Counted from the stretch's first letter, positions 26,437 through 36,036 are shown. The stretch: 64,000 bases of DNA from Draconibacterium sediminis (GCF_000949475.1 NZ_JRHC01000002.1:372001-436000), one strand, 5' to 3'. Numbers and translations are program-made. The notes: generated by a model from the sequence alone, not told the origin.

Positions 26437-27672
26437 ATGGTAAAAATCAGCAGATATATTTTAGTTTTTACCGCCATTGTTGGGTTGTCGGTTGTGCTGC
26501 CACAATTCTACCGGATGGCTTTAGAAAAACCAGGCAGAAATCCATTGATACAATACAGCTGTATCGATCATGACTTTATCATCTTTCGACCGGATGCCGA
26601 CGATAAATGGACGAACCGTGAAGGAACAAAACTAACACGTGAAGCCTACGAAAAGAAGTTGCCATTCATGTACACACGGCAACTGGTTATGGATAGAACG
26701 ATGCCCGATTCAATAAATGGAGAGAAAATTAATATCCAACACGCCGGCATATTTCGATCGAACTTTCGGATAACGCCAGATGAAATTCATGCGCCGAAAC
26801 CCAAACTCTATCCTTTATTCGAATCACAATCGGGCCGTGCAAATCTGGAAATGCCCAACGACTTTTTTCGCATTACCTGGCGCATGGAATTTATCGATGC
26901 ACAAACAAACAGAATTCTCGAAGACAAAAGCCGGATGTTCTCGGCAGTTTTATATAACCGGGGTTTTCAATTCCCGGCGACATCCATAAACGGTATTCCT
27001 ACCACCCGAAAATCGTACGACGAAGGTTATCTGGTTATCGATTCTGCCAATCAGCTTTTTCATATAAAAATGGTTAAGGGAGAACCTTTTGTTCGCCAGG
27101 TTGAACTTCCAACTGGTATGAAGTTCAAAACCATACAGTGTGTTGATTTTAGCGACAAACTTTATTACGCCTATTTATTTACCGAAAATAATGAGCTGTA
27201 TGTATTGACTCCATACGATTATATGCTGGAAAAATTTGAGGTTGATGATATCAATCCTGATGCCTACGAAATTCGAATTTACGGCGATTATTTTAATTTT
27301 AATGTTATAACAATTGGCAACGGATTTATAAGAACGCAGGTTGTAGACCGCGACCATAACAAGGTTGACGAATATGCTGAAACCCGCCCAACTTATGACA
27401 TGCGCCCTGAAGGAAAAATTGGACAGTTTCTGTTCCCCGCCGAATTAAAAATGACTGATGACAATTCGAGCTATGTGAATTTCTTTCTAAAAATGAGCAA
27501 ATTGTATTGGTGGCTTATTTTAAGTCTGGTACTAATTATTGCGCAATACTTCATCATCCGGCAGCGAAAGAAAAATATCAGAACCGAAATTATTGACCTG
27601 ATGCTTATTGGACTTACCGGAATATTTGGTTTTATCGCCGTAAATATCTTTCCCAATAAATTCATTGATTAA
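26437..27672 (+). CDS. DUF4857 membrane protein
   Basis: A 411-residue protein starting at the ATG at 26437, one base after the permease stop. It has an N-terminal helix (about 6-24), a large extracytoplasmic domain (about 25-350; QYSCIDHDFIIFRPDADDKW and LFHIKMVKGEPFVRQVELP), then two C-terminal helices (WWLILSLVLIIAQYFII and LIGLTGIFGFIAVNIF). The layout fits DUF4857, a Bacteroidota family found next to ABC modules. It could be a periplasmic adaptor joining the inner-membrane transporter to the outer-membrane barrel. It ends the operon. Confidence 0.8.
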   Translation: MVKISRYILVFTAIVGLSVVLPQFYRMALEKPGRNPLIQYSCIDHDFIIFRPDADDKWTNREGTKLTREAYEKKLPFMYTRQLVMDRTMPDSINGEKINIQHAGIFRSNFRITPDEIHAPKPKLYPLFESQSGRANLEMPNDFFRITWRMEFIDAQTNRILEDKSRMFSAVLYNRGFQFPATSINGIPTTRKSYDEGYLVIDSANQLFHIKMVKGEPFVRQVELPTGMKFKTIQCVDFSDKLYYAYLFTENNELYVLTPYDYMLEKFEVDDINPDAYEIRIYGDYFNFNVITIGNGFIRTQVVDRDHNKVDEYAETRPTYDMRPEGKIGQFLFPAELKMTDDNSSYVNFFLKMSKLYWWLILSLVLIIAQYFIIRQRKKNIRTEIIDLMLIGLTGIFGFIAVNIFPNKFID

Positions 27673-27742
27673 GGAACAGCAAACTTCCAAGAGTAAGCAT
27701 CAGTGGATGTTTTTTTATACCTTCGCCGCAAATACCAAACAA

Positions 27743-28585
27743 ATGGATTACCAAAAAATAAGTATACAAATCACCCCTTTTCAAGAGTGGTTACGCGATG
27801 TTTTAAATGCTCAGCTGGCCGAAATCGGTTTTGATAGTTTTGTGGAAACCGAAACCGGATTCGACGCATTTATTCCTGCAACTTCATACTCCGAAGAAAG
27901 TTTGAATGAAGTTCTGGAAGATTTCTCCGGCGATTTTTCTTTTGAAATTCAATCGGAGTTTATCGCCGATCAGAACTGGAATAAAGAGTGGGAAAAGAAC
28001 TATTTCAAACCACTGATGATTGGCGGCGAATGTCTGATCCGGGCACCTTTTCACACGGAATATCCGGAGGCAAAATACGAAATAGTAATTGAGCCCAACA
28101 TGGCTTTTGGTACCGGAAACCATGAAACCACAGCGTCAATAATCGCATTGATTTTGCAGAACGATCTCACCGGAAAAACCATTTTGGATATGGGCTGCGG
28201 TACGGGAATCCTTGGCATTTTGGCCTCGATGAAAGGTGCCAGGCAAATTACGGCTATCGACATCGACAAATGGTCGTACGAAGGAACACGCGAAAATGCG
28301 GCCTTAAATAATATCACCAATATCAATGCAAAACAGGGAGACGCCGGCCTGCTTGGAAACGAGAAGTTTGATTTGATATTTGCCAACATTCATAAAAATG
28401 TATTGCTTAACGACATGGAAGCTTATAATGCAGTATTGAATGCTGGCGGAACCCTGATAATGAGTGGCTTTTACACCGAAGACATCAAAGATATTAGAAC
28501 AAAGGCTGAAAGCCTGGGAATGAAAGATGCCGGTTTTGTGGAGAAAAATAACTGGGTAGCCCATTCGTTTATTAAAAAAGATTGA
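27743..28585 (+). CDS. prmA: Ribosomal protein L11 methyltransferase
   Basis: A 280-residue class I methyltransferase, starting at the ATG at 27743 (MDYQKISIQITP); an extension to 27665 would overlap the DUF4857 stop and has no family support. The N-terminal alpha/beta recognition domain (about 1-90) is followed by PNMAFGTGNHETT and the SAM-binding LDMGCGTGILGILA, then FDLIFANIHKNVL. It trimethylates ribosomal protein L11. Confidence 0.94.
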   Translation: MDYQKISIQITPFQEWLRDVLNAQLAEIGFDSFVETETGFDAFIPATSYSEESLNEVLEDFSGDFSFEIQSEFIADQNWNKEWEKNYFKPLMIGGECLIRAPFHTEYPEAKYEIVIEPNMAFGTGNHETTASIIALILQNDLTGKTILDMGCGTGILGILASMKGARQITAIDIDKWSYEGTRENAALNNITNINAKQGDAGLLGNEKFDLIFANIHKNVLLNDMEAYNAVLNAGGTLIMSGFYTEDIKDIRTKAESLGMKDAGFVEKNNWVAHSFIKKD

Positions 28586-28688
28586 TGAAGATGAAAATAA
28601 ATTGATTAAAGATTGACTGATTCGTCTTTGTTCTTTAATCAATCTGCTCAATCTCATTCAATCTACTATCAATCTTATAAAACAAACC

Positions 28689-29360
28689 ATGCAAGACCTT
28701 TTTAATTACTTTGTGAAACGCTGCGATTCGTTGCATGAAAACGAGGTGCCTAAATCGATTACCGGCAGGTTAAAAAGGCTCAACCGTAAAGACAGGGAGG
28801 CTCTAAAAAAGCTGCTTATTGAAAAGGGAAAAGAGCTGGAATTATCCGGTCATAACCAGGTAATTTCGTGGTTGGAAACCAGCCTTAACCTAATTAATGA
28901 ACATGCATTTCACTTTAACCGGGTATTTTTCAGCCCGGGGAACGACATTAAGAATGAGATTAAAACCCTGCTCGATCACGCCTCACAAACCGTTGACCTG
29001 TGTATTTTTACGATTACGGATAATGAGTTGGCGCGTAGGATAATTTCCTGCCATAAACGTGGTGTAATAGTGCGTATCATCACCGACGATGAAAAAATGG
29101 AAGATAACGGATCTGAAATAGAAAAACTTGCCGAAGCCGGAATTCCTGTAAAAATCGATCATTCGCATTATCACATGCACAATAAATTTGGCATTATAGA
29201 TAATAAAATTGCAATAACCGGAAGTTTTAACTGGACTTACACCGCCACCAAACACAACCAGGAAAACATGGTTGCTACCACAAAATTTGAAATTGTAGAA
29301 CAATACTACAACGAATTTAACCGCCTCTGGAACGAGCTATTCGATTTTAAAGGTTTATAA
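28689..29360 (+). CDS. Phospholipase D-like protein with one HKD motif
   Basis: A 223-residue protein. The first 75 residues are helical and charged with no domain I can name. A single PLD catalytic domain follows (about 78-218), with HNKFGIID (164-171) and TGSFNWT behind it, as in Nuc endonuclease and mitochondrial cardiolipin hydrolase-like proteins. Enzymes with one HKD motif work as homodimers. It may be a nuclease or phosphodiesterase. Its stop overlaps the stop of the convergent phosphodiesterase gene by six bases. Confidence 0.83.
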   Translation: MQDLFNYFVKRCDSLHENEVPKSITGRLKRLNRKDREALKKLLIEKGKELELSGHNQVISWLETSLNLINEHAFHFNRVFFSPGNDIKNEIKTLLDHASQTVDLCIFTITDNELARRIISCHKRGVIVRIITDDEKMEDNGSEIEKLAEAGIPVKIDHSHYHMHNKFGIIDNKIAITGSFNWTYTATKHNQENMVATTKFEIVEQYYNEFNRLWNELFDFKGL

Positions 29361-29867
29361 TTTCGGCACCGCTTCGTGCCGTGGTAACTCCCATATTTCA
29401 AGATCACGAATTTCTTTCCCGTCGATTACAAAACGCAGAGCGGTACAAACTTTATGAAAGCCTTTGTATCCGGCAGCTCCGGGATTCATATGTAAAAAAT
29501 TGAGCTTTTTATCAAAGATCACTTTTAAAATATGCGAATGCCCGCTAATAAACAGATCGGGCGAACTGGTGTAAATATCCGGTTTTACATAGCGTTCGTA
29601 ACGCCCCGGATAACCGCCAATGTGCGTTATCCAAACATCCACCTCCTCGCATTTAAAACGCTGGTGCATCGGGTGAACCACACGAACATCCTGTCCGTCA
29701 ATGTTGCCGTAAACACCACGTAAAGGTTTAAATTCAGCCAATCGATCTGCAGTTTCAATATTCCCAAAATCGCCCGCATGCCAAATCTCGTCCACCTTAT
29801 CGAAAAAAGTAAAAATACGCTCGTGAATAAATCCGTGTGTGTCCGATAACAGTCCAATTCGTCTCAT
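29355..29867 (-). CDS. YfcE/MJ0936-type metallophosphodiesterase
   Basis: A 170-residue minimal calcineurin-like enzyme. All metal motifs are visible: LLSDTHG (6-12), WHAGDFG, GNIDGQD, THIGGYPGRY, SGHSHI and NPGAAG. It is cytoplasmic with no signal peptide. Relatives hydrolyse phosphodiesters or cyclic nucleotides in vitro, and the natural substrate is unclear. It converges with the PLD-like gene. Confidence 0.9.
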   Translation of the reverse strand: MRRIGLLSDTHGFIHERIFTFFDKVDEIWHAGDFGNIETADRLAEFKPLRGVYGNIDGQDVRVVHPMHQRFKCEEVDVWITHIGGYPGRYERYVKPDIYTSSPDLFISGHSHILKVIFDKKLNFLHMNPGAAGYKGFHKVCTALRFVIDGKEIRDLEIWELPRHEAVPKL

Positions 29868-29897
29868 TAAAATTTGTCTTATTGCTACAAATTAAGT

Positions 29898-29905
29898 TAA
29901 ATTTG
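29898..29905 (+). promoter_or_regulatory. -7-like element upstream of ABM-domain gene
   Basis: TAAATTTG matches TAnnTTTG. It is 92 bases from the ATG at 29998, a longer leader than for other genes here, so the assignment is weak. Confidence 0.3.
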
Positions 29906-29997
29906 TTTTAGACAACTTCTACAGCTTAATAAAAACCGGATTTACCTTTTTATAATTCCGTTTTGGCCGGGAAGATTCACATTATAAAATTAACACG

Positions 29998-30276
29998 ATG
30001 ATTACAATTGTAGCCAAATTCATAGTACACAAAGGACAGGAATCAGCATTTTTGAAACTCATTGAAGAATTGGGAGAAGCATCGCGCGCGGAGGATGGAA
30101 ACATTGAATATGTTTTGCATAAAAAAGTGGACGATCCGTCAACCTATTGCCTGATTGAAAAATGGAAAGATCAGGCAGCTATCGATTTTCACAACAATAC
30201 CCCACATTTTACCGGTACTGTTCCTAAAATTGTTGAATTGGCAGAAGTTAGCATTGACCTTTACGAACCGGTTTAA
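29998..30276 (+). CDS. Antibiotic-biosynthesis-monooxygenase-like (quinol monooxygenase family) protein
   Basis: A 92-residue ferredoxin-like ABM-domain protein. It opens MITIVAKFIVHKGQESAFLKLIEEL and contains EDGNIEYVLHKKVDDPSTYCLIEKWKDQAAIDFHNN, the standard small YgiN-like pattern. Such proteins oxidise quinols or act as stress-linked dimeric enzymes without cofactors. Real specificity cannot be inferred. Confidence 0.88.
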   Translation: MITIVAKFIVHKGQESAFLKLIEELGEASRAEDGNIEYVLHKKVDDPSTYCLIEKWKDQAAIDFHNNTPHFTGTVPKIVELAEVSIDLYEPV

Positions 30277-30335
30277 AAATGGCTAACCAGGCCGCTGCTC
30301 CACTCATGTTTAGCATCGGTCTTTAATTTATATAT

Positions 30336-30830
30336 ATGAAACAAGTAGTAATCGTACGACATGGCAAAGCTGTACCTTACGGGTACGAAGATGATTTTAC
30401 GCGCGACCTGCGTGAACGTGGTAAAAACGACGCCAAACTGATAAGTCAGGATCTGAAAAAACAAGGGGTAGTTCCGGATACCATTATCTCCAGTCCTGCC
30501 AAACGAGCGTTTAAAACGGCCATGATATTTGCCGAAAACCTCGACTTCAAACGCCAGGATATTATTACTGTTGAAGATATATACGACGGGCTTAGCACGG
30601 ACGAATTTTTGGAGCTGATACACAAACTACCACCGAGTTCCAATACAGTATTCTTTTTCGGGCATAATCCGGGCTTTTATTACTACGTGTGCAATTTGCT
30701 CGAAGAATTTTACAGCGACATGCCAACTTCGTCAACCGTTGGAATAAATTTCGATGTTGAAAGCTGGGAAGAAGTGGAAGCGCGAAGTGGGAAGCTGGCT
30801 TTTCATTTGGTTCCACGTATGTTTAAATAG
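30336..30830 (+). CDS. SixA-type phosphohistidine phosphatase
   Basis: A 164-residue histidine-phosphatase-superfamily protein. The catalytic RHG is in VVIVRHGKAV (6-8), with ISSPAKRAFKTA and the second histidine in FFFGHNPGF. Length and motifs match SixA, which dephosphorylates phosphohistidines in signalling or phosphotransfer proteins. It is monocistronic. Confidence 0.88.
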   Translation: MKQVVIVRHGKAVPYGYEDDFTRDLRERGKNDAKLISQDLKKQGVVPDTIISSPAKRAFKTAMIFAENLDFKRQDIITVEDIYDGLSTDEFLELIHKLPPSSNTVFFFGHNPGFYYYVCNLLEEFYSDMPTSSTVGINFDVESWEEVEARSGKLAFHLVPRMFK

Positions 30831-31075
30831 CAGTTTTTATTTTCACTTTTTTAAACTTTAGTTTACTTAAATCACTGAAACTTCCTGTTATTACTTAATT
30901 ATATTTTCTAAATTAGCACTACTGTTACGTAATTTTTCTATTCTATATTCCAATTAATCAGCATATTGGATCGAATTGCTTATGTAGAATGGAGAAATCG
31001 ACAAAAAAACTCAAACTACAAGAGGAAATTGTTGTTAGGAATGGCATACAATGTAAACAGAAAATAGAATAAAAC

Positions 31076-32386
31076 ATGGATGAATTTTTGGCCGCAAGAA
31101 TGCAAATGGCCGTTTCGTTAGGATTTCACATCGTATTTGCCTGCATAGGAATGGTAATGCCGTGGTTTATGTTTGTTGCCGAGTGGAAGTGGCTGCGAAC
31201 AAAAAATCCGGTTTATCTCGACCTGGCAAAAGCCTGGGCAAAAGGTGTGGCAATTTTTTTTGCCGTTGGTGCCGTTTCCGGTACCGTATTATCGTTTGAG
31301 TTAGGTATGTTATGGCCCACATTTATGCAACACGCCGGCCCCATTTTCGGGATGCCCTTTTCGTGGGAAGGAACCGCTTTTTTTGTGGAAGCTATTGCCC
31401 TCGGATTATTTCTTTATGGCTGGAAACGCCTGAATAAATGGGTTCACCTCTACACCGGAATGGTTGTAGGAATTTCAGGTGTGCTTTCAGGAATTTTTGT
31501 GGTTTCGGCCAATGCCTGGATGAATGCTCCGTCGGGTTTCGACTGGATTGACGGGCAAGCTTTTAATATCGATCCGGTGAAGGCGATGTTCAATAAAGCA
31601 TGGTTCTCGCAGGCGCACCACATGACCATTGCAGCCTTTTCGGCAACAGGATTTGCCGTGGCCGGAGTGCATGCTGTTCTATACATGAAAAACAAGCTGG
31701 AGATTCACGCCAAAGCCATAACAATAGCGCTGGCATTCGCCTCAGTTGCTGCAGTTCTGCAACCCATAAGTGGTGACCTCGCCGCTAAGAACGTTGCCAA
31801 ACTGCAACCGGCAAAACTGGCTGCTTTCGAGTCGCATTTTAAAACAGAGGAAAGAGCGTCTTTAATTATCGGCGGAATTCCTGACGTAGAAAACCGCGAA
31901 GTAAAATACGCCATTAAACTACCCGGATTCCTGAGTTTTCTGGCGCACGGCGATTTTAATGCCGAAGTAAAAGGTCTGGAAGAATTTCCGGAAGAAGAAT
32001 GGCCACCGGTACCGATTACCCACTATTCGTTCCAATTGATGGTTGGGATAGGAATGTTTTTAATGCTGATTGCCGCTCTGTTCTTTGCCGGAACCTACAA
32101 ATGGAAACACTGGTTTGAAAAGAAATGGTGGCTGCGTTTGCTGGCCATCGCTACCCCGCTTGGGTTTATTGCAGTGGAAGCCGGCTGGGTAGTTACCGAA
32201 GTAGGACGCCAGCCGTGGATCATTTACGGCATAATGAAAACGAAAGATTCGTTAACGCCGATGCCGGGTATCCAGTACACTTTTTATACGATTACTGCGG
32301 TTTATGTCATACTAACTTTTGTAGTTACCTGGCTGTTGAGCCGCCAAATACAACTATTACAATCAAAATATCTGAAAAATGGCTGA
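31076..32386 (+). CDS. cydA: Cytochrome bd oxidase subunit I
   Basis: A 436-residue membrane protein, shorter than enterobacterial CydA because the Q-loop is short. Haem ligands are placed as expected: His18 in GFHIVF, His181 or His182 in SQAHHM, and Met322 in HYSFQLMVG. Conserved Glu98 (SWEGTAFF) and Glu105 serve the haem b595/d site, and GRQPW is present. It oxidises quinol and reduces oxygen with high affinity. Its end overlaps cydB by 8 bases. No small cydX-like frame was seen. Confidence 0.96.
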   Translation: MDEFLAARMQMAVSLGFHIVFACIGMVMPWFMFVAEWKWLRTKNPVYLDLAKAWAKGVAIFFAVGAVSGTVLSFELGMLWPTFMQHAGPIFGMPFSWEGTAFFVEAIALGLFLYGWKRLNKWVHLYTGMVVGISGVLSGIFVVSANAWMNAPSGFDWIDGQAFNIDPVKAMFNKAWFSQAHHMTIAAFSATGFAVAGVHAVLYMKNKLEIHAKAITIALAFASVAAVLQPISGDLAAKNVAKLQPAKLAAFESHFKTEERASLIIGGIPDVENREVKYAIKLPGFLSFLAHGDFNAEVKGLEEFPEEEWPPVPITHYSFQLMVGIGMFLMLIAALFFAGTYKWKHWFEKKWWLRLLAIATPLGFIAVEAGWVVTEVGRQPWIIYGIMKTKDSLTPMPGIQYTFYTITAVYVILTFVVTWLLSRQIQLLQSKYLKNG

Positions 32387-33383
32387 AGCTAATCTCATTA
32401 TACTGGTTATTTGTTTAATGCTTTATGTATTGCTTGGCGGCGCCGATTTTGGCGGTGGAATTCTCGAGCTTTTATCGAGAGGTAAAGCATCAAAAATTGT
32501 GTCGCGTGCCATTGCTCCGGTTTGGGAAGCCAACCATGTATGGCTCATTTTGGTGGTTGTAATCCTGTTTGTTGGATTTCCATCGGTCTATTCCACCGTT
32601 CTTACAGCATTGCACATTCCTGTACTGTTGGTGCTGCTTGGTATAATTGCCCGCGGATCAGCGTTTACCTTCCGCCATTACGATATCGACGAAGAACGTC
32701 CGAAAGCTATTTATTCGGCCATATTTCGCTACTCCAGTGTTTTCACCACCTTCTTTTTAGGAGTAACCGTTGGAGGACTGATCTTAGGCGAAATAACGAT
32801 GGATTATCAACTTGGTTTTTACCAGGTATACATCCACCCGTGGTTGAACTGGTTCTCGGTAAGTATGGGCTTATTTATGGTATTGTTATTCGCCTTTCTG
32901 GCGGGTATTTTTACCGTTAGCGAAATTGAAGACAAAGACTACATCATCTACTTTACCCGCATGACCAAACGCCTGTTGATCTCGCTGGTGGTTATGGGTG
33001 CAATAGTATTTGCCACAGCCAAAGTTGCGGGGCATCCTTTATTAAAAGACTTTATCAACTCGCCCATAAGCGTTGCCTGCATAGTTATCGCCACGTTGGC
33101 ACTTCCTGCATTCTGGTATTTCCTGAATAAAAACAAGGGCAACTGGCTACGATTAACTGCCGGGCTTCAAACTACACTGATCGTTACCGGATGGTTTGCC
33201 ATTCAGTTTCCTGTGTTGGTAAAAACAAAAAGTGGTCACGACATAACCATTCAGGCAGCTAAGGCACCTGAACAAGTACAGCTATTCCTGTTAATTGCTT
33301 TGATCGTCGGTGTGTTGATCATTTTCCCGGCAATGGGCTACCTGTACAAAACATTTAAGTTTAGCGAAGAACCGGAATCGTAA
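32379..33383 (+). CDS. cydB: Cytochrome bd oxidase subunit II
   Basis: A 334-residue polytopic protein with about eight or nine helices. It contains the family opening LYVLLGGADFGGGILELLSRG and APVWEANHVWLILVVVILFVGFPSVYSTVLTALH. It is the structural partner of CydA and lacks its own haem. The ATG lies inside the end of cydA, so the two are translationally coupled. Confidence 0.95.
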   Translation: MAEANLIILVICLMLYVLLGGADFGGGILELLSRGKASKIVSRAIAPVWEANHVWLILVVVILFVGFPSVYSTVLTALHIPVLLVLLGIIARGSAFTFRHYDIDEERPKAIYSAIFRYSSVFTTFFLGVTVGGLILGEITMDYQLGFYQVYIHPWLNWFSVSMGLFMVLLFAFLAGIFTVSEIEDKDYIIYFTRMTKRLLISLVVMGAIVFATAKVAGHPLLKDFINSPISVACIVIATLALPAFWYFLNKNKGNWLRLTAGLQTTLIVTGWFAIQFPVLVKTKSGHDITIQAAKAPEQVQLFLLIALIVGVLIIFPAMGYLYKTFKFSEEPES

Positions 33384-33444
33384 ATTCATCATTCCGGTTT
33401 TTCACCACTTTGTTATTTCGAAAAAAATCGACTAAAGATTTTAC

Positions 33445-33452
33445 TAACTTTG
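33445..33452 (+). promoter_or_regulatory. -7 promoter element of rsmE
   Basis: TAACTTTG matches TAnnTTTG and is 23 bases before the rsmE ATG. Confidence 0.48.
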
Positions 33453-33475
33453 GCACTTGAAAAAGTTTTGAATCC

Positions 33476-34177
33476 ATGCAGTTATTTTATGTTCCTACTA
33501 TTTCAGGTGCCGAAGTTATTTTAGATGAGACCGAATCGAAACATGCAGTTCGTGTACTTCGCTTAAAAGAAGGCGATGAGATTGAGCTCGTAGATGGTAA
33601 AGGTGGATTCTACAAAGCAAGAATTCAGAATGCCAATCCGAAAAAATGTCAGCTCAGCATTATTGAATCTCAAACTGAATTTGGCAAAAAGGATTTTCAT
33701 TTACACATTGCCATTGCACCTACCAAAAATATCGACCGCACAGAATGGTTTCTGGAAAAATGCACCGAAATCGGCATCGACGAGGTCACTCCTCTCCTTT
33801 CGGAACATTCGGAACGCAAAGTGATAAAACCCGAGCGTTTGGAAAAGATACTGGTTTCGGCCATGAAACAATCGGTGAAAGCCTACCTGCCCAAATTAAA
33901 TGAATTAACAAAACTTTCCGACCTTCTGACTCAAGCTACTGAAACCAAAAAATTCATCGCTCATTGTAATGAGGGCGAAAAACCTCATCTAAAAAATGTA
34001 GTAAAACCGGGTGAAGAAGTGCTTATTCTAATTGGTCCTGAAGGTGATTTTAGCCCGGAGGAAGTGGAACTGGCTCTGGAAAATGGTTTTGAAGCCATTT
34101 CATTGGGAAATGCACGTTTGCGCACAGAGACCGCCGGAGTTGTTGCCTGCCACATTGTAAATCTGGCAAACGACTAA
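33476..34177 (+). CDS. rsmE: 16S rRNA (uracil1498-N3)-methyltransferase
   Basis: A 233-residue SPOUT methyltransferase. The N-terminal PUA-like domain contains ETESKHAVRVLRLKEGDEIELVDGKGGFYKA; the knotted C-terminal domain carries CTEIGIDEVTPLLSEHSERK, LILIGPEGDFSPEEVE and AISLGNARLRTETAG. These are the diagnostic RsmE motifs. It modifies U1498 of 16S rRNA. Confidence 0.96.
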   Translation: MQLFYVPTISGAEVILDETESKHAVRVLRLKEGDEIELVDGKGGFYKARIQNANPKKCQLSIIESQTEFGKKDFHLHIAIAPTKNIDRTEWFLEKCTEIGIDEVTPLLSEHSERKVIKPERLEKILVSAMKQSVKAYLPKLNELTKLSDLLTQATETKKFIAHCNEGEKPHLKNVVKPGEEVLILIGPEGDFSPEEVELALENGFEAISLGNARLRTETAGVVACHIVNLAND

Positions 34178-34208
34178 CAGGGCAACTATTAAGATCTGAA
34201 TCTTTTAG

Positions 34209-34802
34209 CTACTGATCATTCCTGAGTTTTATATATTGTTCCGGAGTATCCATGTCTTCTAAGATATCTCCGCATGGAATAGCTTTTACCTGATGTGTGT
34301 AATTCCTGAAGATCGCTTTTGCACCTTGTTTCCCGCTTAATTCTGAGAGTTCATTAAAGTAAAACCGGTCGAATATTACCGGAACGCCCTGCCATCCCGA
34401 TTCGGCTTGCGAAACGATAATTCGCTGTTTACCCGGTTCGAAATCAGCAAGCAGCGTATTTAAATGATCAGTTGTCATCAAAGGCTGGTCAATCAAAGTA
34501 ATCAGCACACCATTACATGCAGGAAACTGTTGTTCCACAAATTTAACACCCGCAGCAATGGAAGTTCCCATGCCCTGTTCCCAGTTTTCGTTTATGGTGA
34601 TTTTAACAGGTATATCTTGTAGAATTGGAATAATATTTTCAGCCTGATTTCCTAAAACCAAAACTACCGGATTGCCTGTGCTCAATAACGTGTTTAACTG
34701 GTGTTCAATTAAGCTTTGTTCACCCCAGCGCAATAGTGGTTTTGGCCGCCCCATTCTTGAGGAAGCACCTGCTGCCAGCAATACTATTGGAATATTATTC
34801 AT
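34209..34802 (-). CDS. MocA/MobA-like nucleotidyltransferase for molybdenum cofactor
   Basis: A 197-residue nucleotidyltransferase starting at the ATG at 34802, which overlaps the xdhC-like stop by 8 bases; a GTG three codons earlier is possible. It has the opening IVLLAAGASSRMGRPKPLLRWG, with the nucleotide-binding loop, and LITLIDQPLMTTDHL. It belongs to the family of CTP:molybdopterin cytidylyltransferase MocA. With the neighbouring hydroxylase it probably makes the cytosine dinucleotide form of the cofactor. GTP use cannot be excluded. Confidence 0.86.
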   Translation of the reverse strand: MNNIPIVLLAAGASSRMGRPKPLLRWGEQSLIEHQLNTLLSTGNPVVLVLGNQAENIIPILQDIPVKITINENWEQGMGTSIAAGVKFVEQQFPACNGVLITLIDQPLMTTDHLNTLLADFEPGKQRIIVSQAESGWQGVPVIFDRFYFNELSELSGKQGAKAIFRNYTHQVKAIPCGDILEDMDTPEQYIKLRNDQ

Positions 34803-35811
34803 GAATTGCACCCATTTTTTCGCGCAAAGCCACGGGTTTTTGCTTACGTACCACGCTTAATATTTCAGCCAGAACAGAGATCGAAATCTCTGCAGCATTT
34901 TCAGCTCCGATATTGATACCGGCCGGACCATGGATCTGTTCAATAAATTCCAGCGAAAGATCAGGGACCTGTTCCAGTAACATTGAAATTACTCGCTCCC
35001 TGCGGTTTACTGAGCCCAGCAAACCAATATACGCCGGGTTAATATCTTTTAAGGCCATTAAATACTGAACATCCTTATTAAAGCTGTGTGTCATTAAAAC
35101 CACTGCTGTTTGTTCATCGATGGCAGAAGTGTCGATAGCATCAAACGAAGGAGTGATCAACGCTGCTGCTCCCGGAAAATAATCGCATGATTTCGATTCC
35201 TCCGGCGAAGCGACCACTGTGACCTCCCACCCCAGTAATTTTGCGGCCTGACTGAGTTGAACGGCATCATGCTCGGCGCCAAAAATAAAGAGCTGGAATA
35301 AAGGTTCGAAAGTTTGTGAGAAACACTTTTGGTTTGCAGTTTCATTTTTTTCAAATTTGGAATTCAACGAGTAGTTGACACCATTAATTTGAAGCACCGA
35401 ACCTACATCATCGTACTCTCCAACTTCGTTATAAAAAAACGAATCCATCTGAAAAGGTTTTCTGCTTTCCAACTGAATTTCAAAAGCTTTCATAAGTTCT
35501 TCCGAAAGAAAAGCGGGTTCAATCAAAACATGAATAATACCCTCGCAGCCAATCCGGTAGCGGCCATCGTAAGTAATAACTTTTGGTTTGTTGGTACGGA
35601 AAACACTTTGTGCCTGGCGTTCAATTTCGCTTTCAACACAACCACCGCTAACTGCTCCGACATACTCACCATCCTCACTGATCAGCATTCGAACACCGGG
35701 CCTGCGGTATGATGAACCTTCAAGGTCGACCACAGAAACGAATACAGCTTTTTTATCAAGTAGTTGCCACGATTTTAACGTATCAAACAGTAGTTTCAGT
35801 TCGTGCGTCAT
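34795..35811 (-). CDS. XdhC/CoxF-family molybdoenzyme maturation factor
   Basis: A 338-residue XdhC-like protein. The N-terminal XdhC_CoxI domain reads VVDLEGSSYRRPGVRMLISEDGEYVGAVSGGCVESEI; the C-terminal Rossmann-type XdhC domain contains LFIFGAEHDAVQLSQAAKLLGWEV and VVLMTHSFNKDVQYL. XdhC proteins bind the cofactor and promote its sulfuration before insertion into hydroxylases. It is the first gene of the pair with the MocA-like gene, divergent from moaA, and 3 kb from the hydroxylase genes. Confidence 0.92.
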   Translation of the reverse strand: MTHELKLLFDTLKSWQLLDKKAVFVSVVDLEGSSYRRPGVRMLISEDGEYVGAVSGGCVESEIERQAQSVFRTNKPKVITYDGRYRIGCEGIIHVLIEPAFLSEELMKAFEIQLESRKPFQMDSFFYNEVGEYDDVGSVLQINGVNYSLNSKFEKNETANQKCFSQTFEPLFQLFIFGAEHDAVQLSQAAKLLGWEVTVVASPEESKSCDYFPGAAALITPSFDAIDTSAIDEQTAVVLMTHSFNKDVQYLMALKDINPAYIGLLGSVNRRERVISMLLEQVPDLSLEFIEQIHGPAGINIGAENAAEISISVLAEILSVVRKQKPVALREKMGAIHE

Positions 35812-36036
35812 ATCAATATCGTTAAAGGTTAGTTTCGTTCGGCAAATTTCAATTCACCTAAATAAAAATACATCAAATATTTATAAACCAAGATTATAAC
35901 AAGAAAATGATTACTACTGTTCAATAAAATACCAATCTTCGATAGATAATTTCCGACGATATAAAAATTGTCACAATCAAAATACCTATTAGTCTGAATT
36001 AACTGAACAAATCAGCAATTTTCAAGTTAAATAGAC

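Noticed and set aside
30852-30865. TAAACTTTAGTTTA as terminator of the sixA-like gene
   Set aside because: The stem is six A/T-rich pairs with no T run after it, too weak to call.
35812-36036. Molybdenum-cofactor riboswitch ahead of moaA
   Set aside because: The divergent gap is AT-rich and lacks the GC-rich conserved stems of that RNA.
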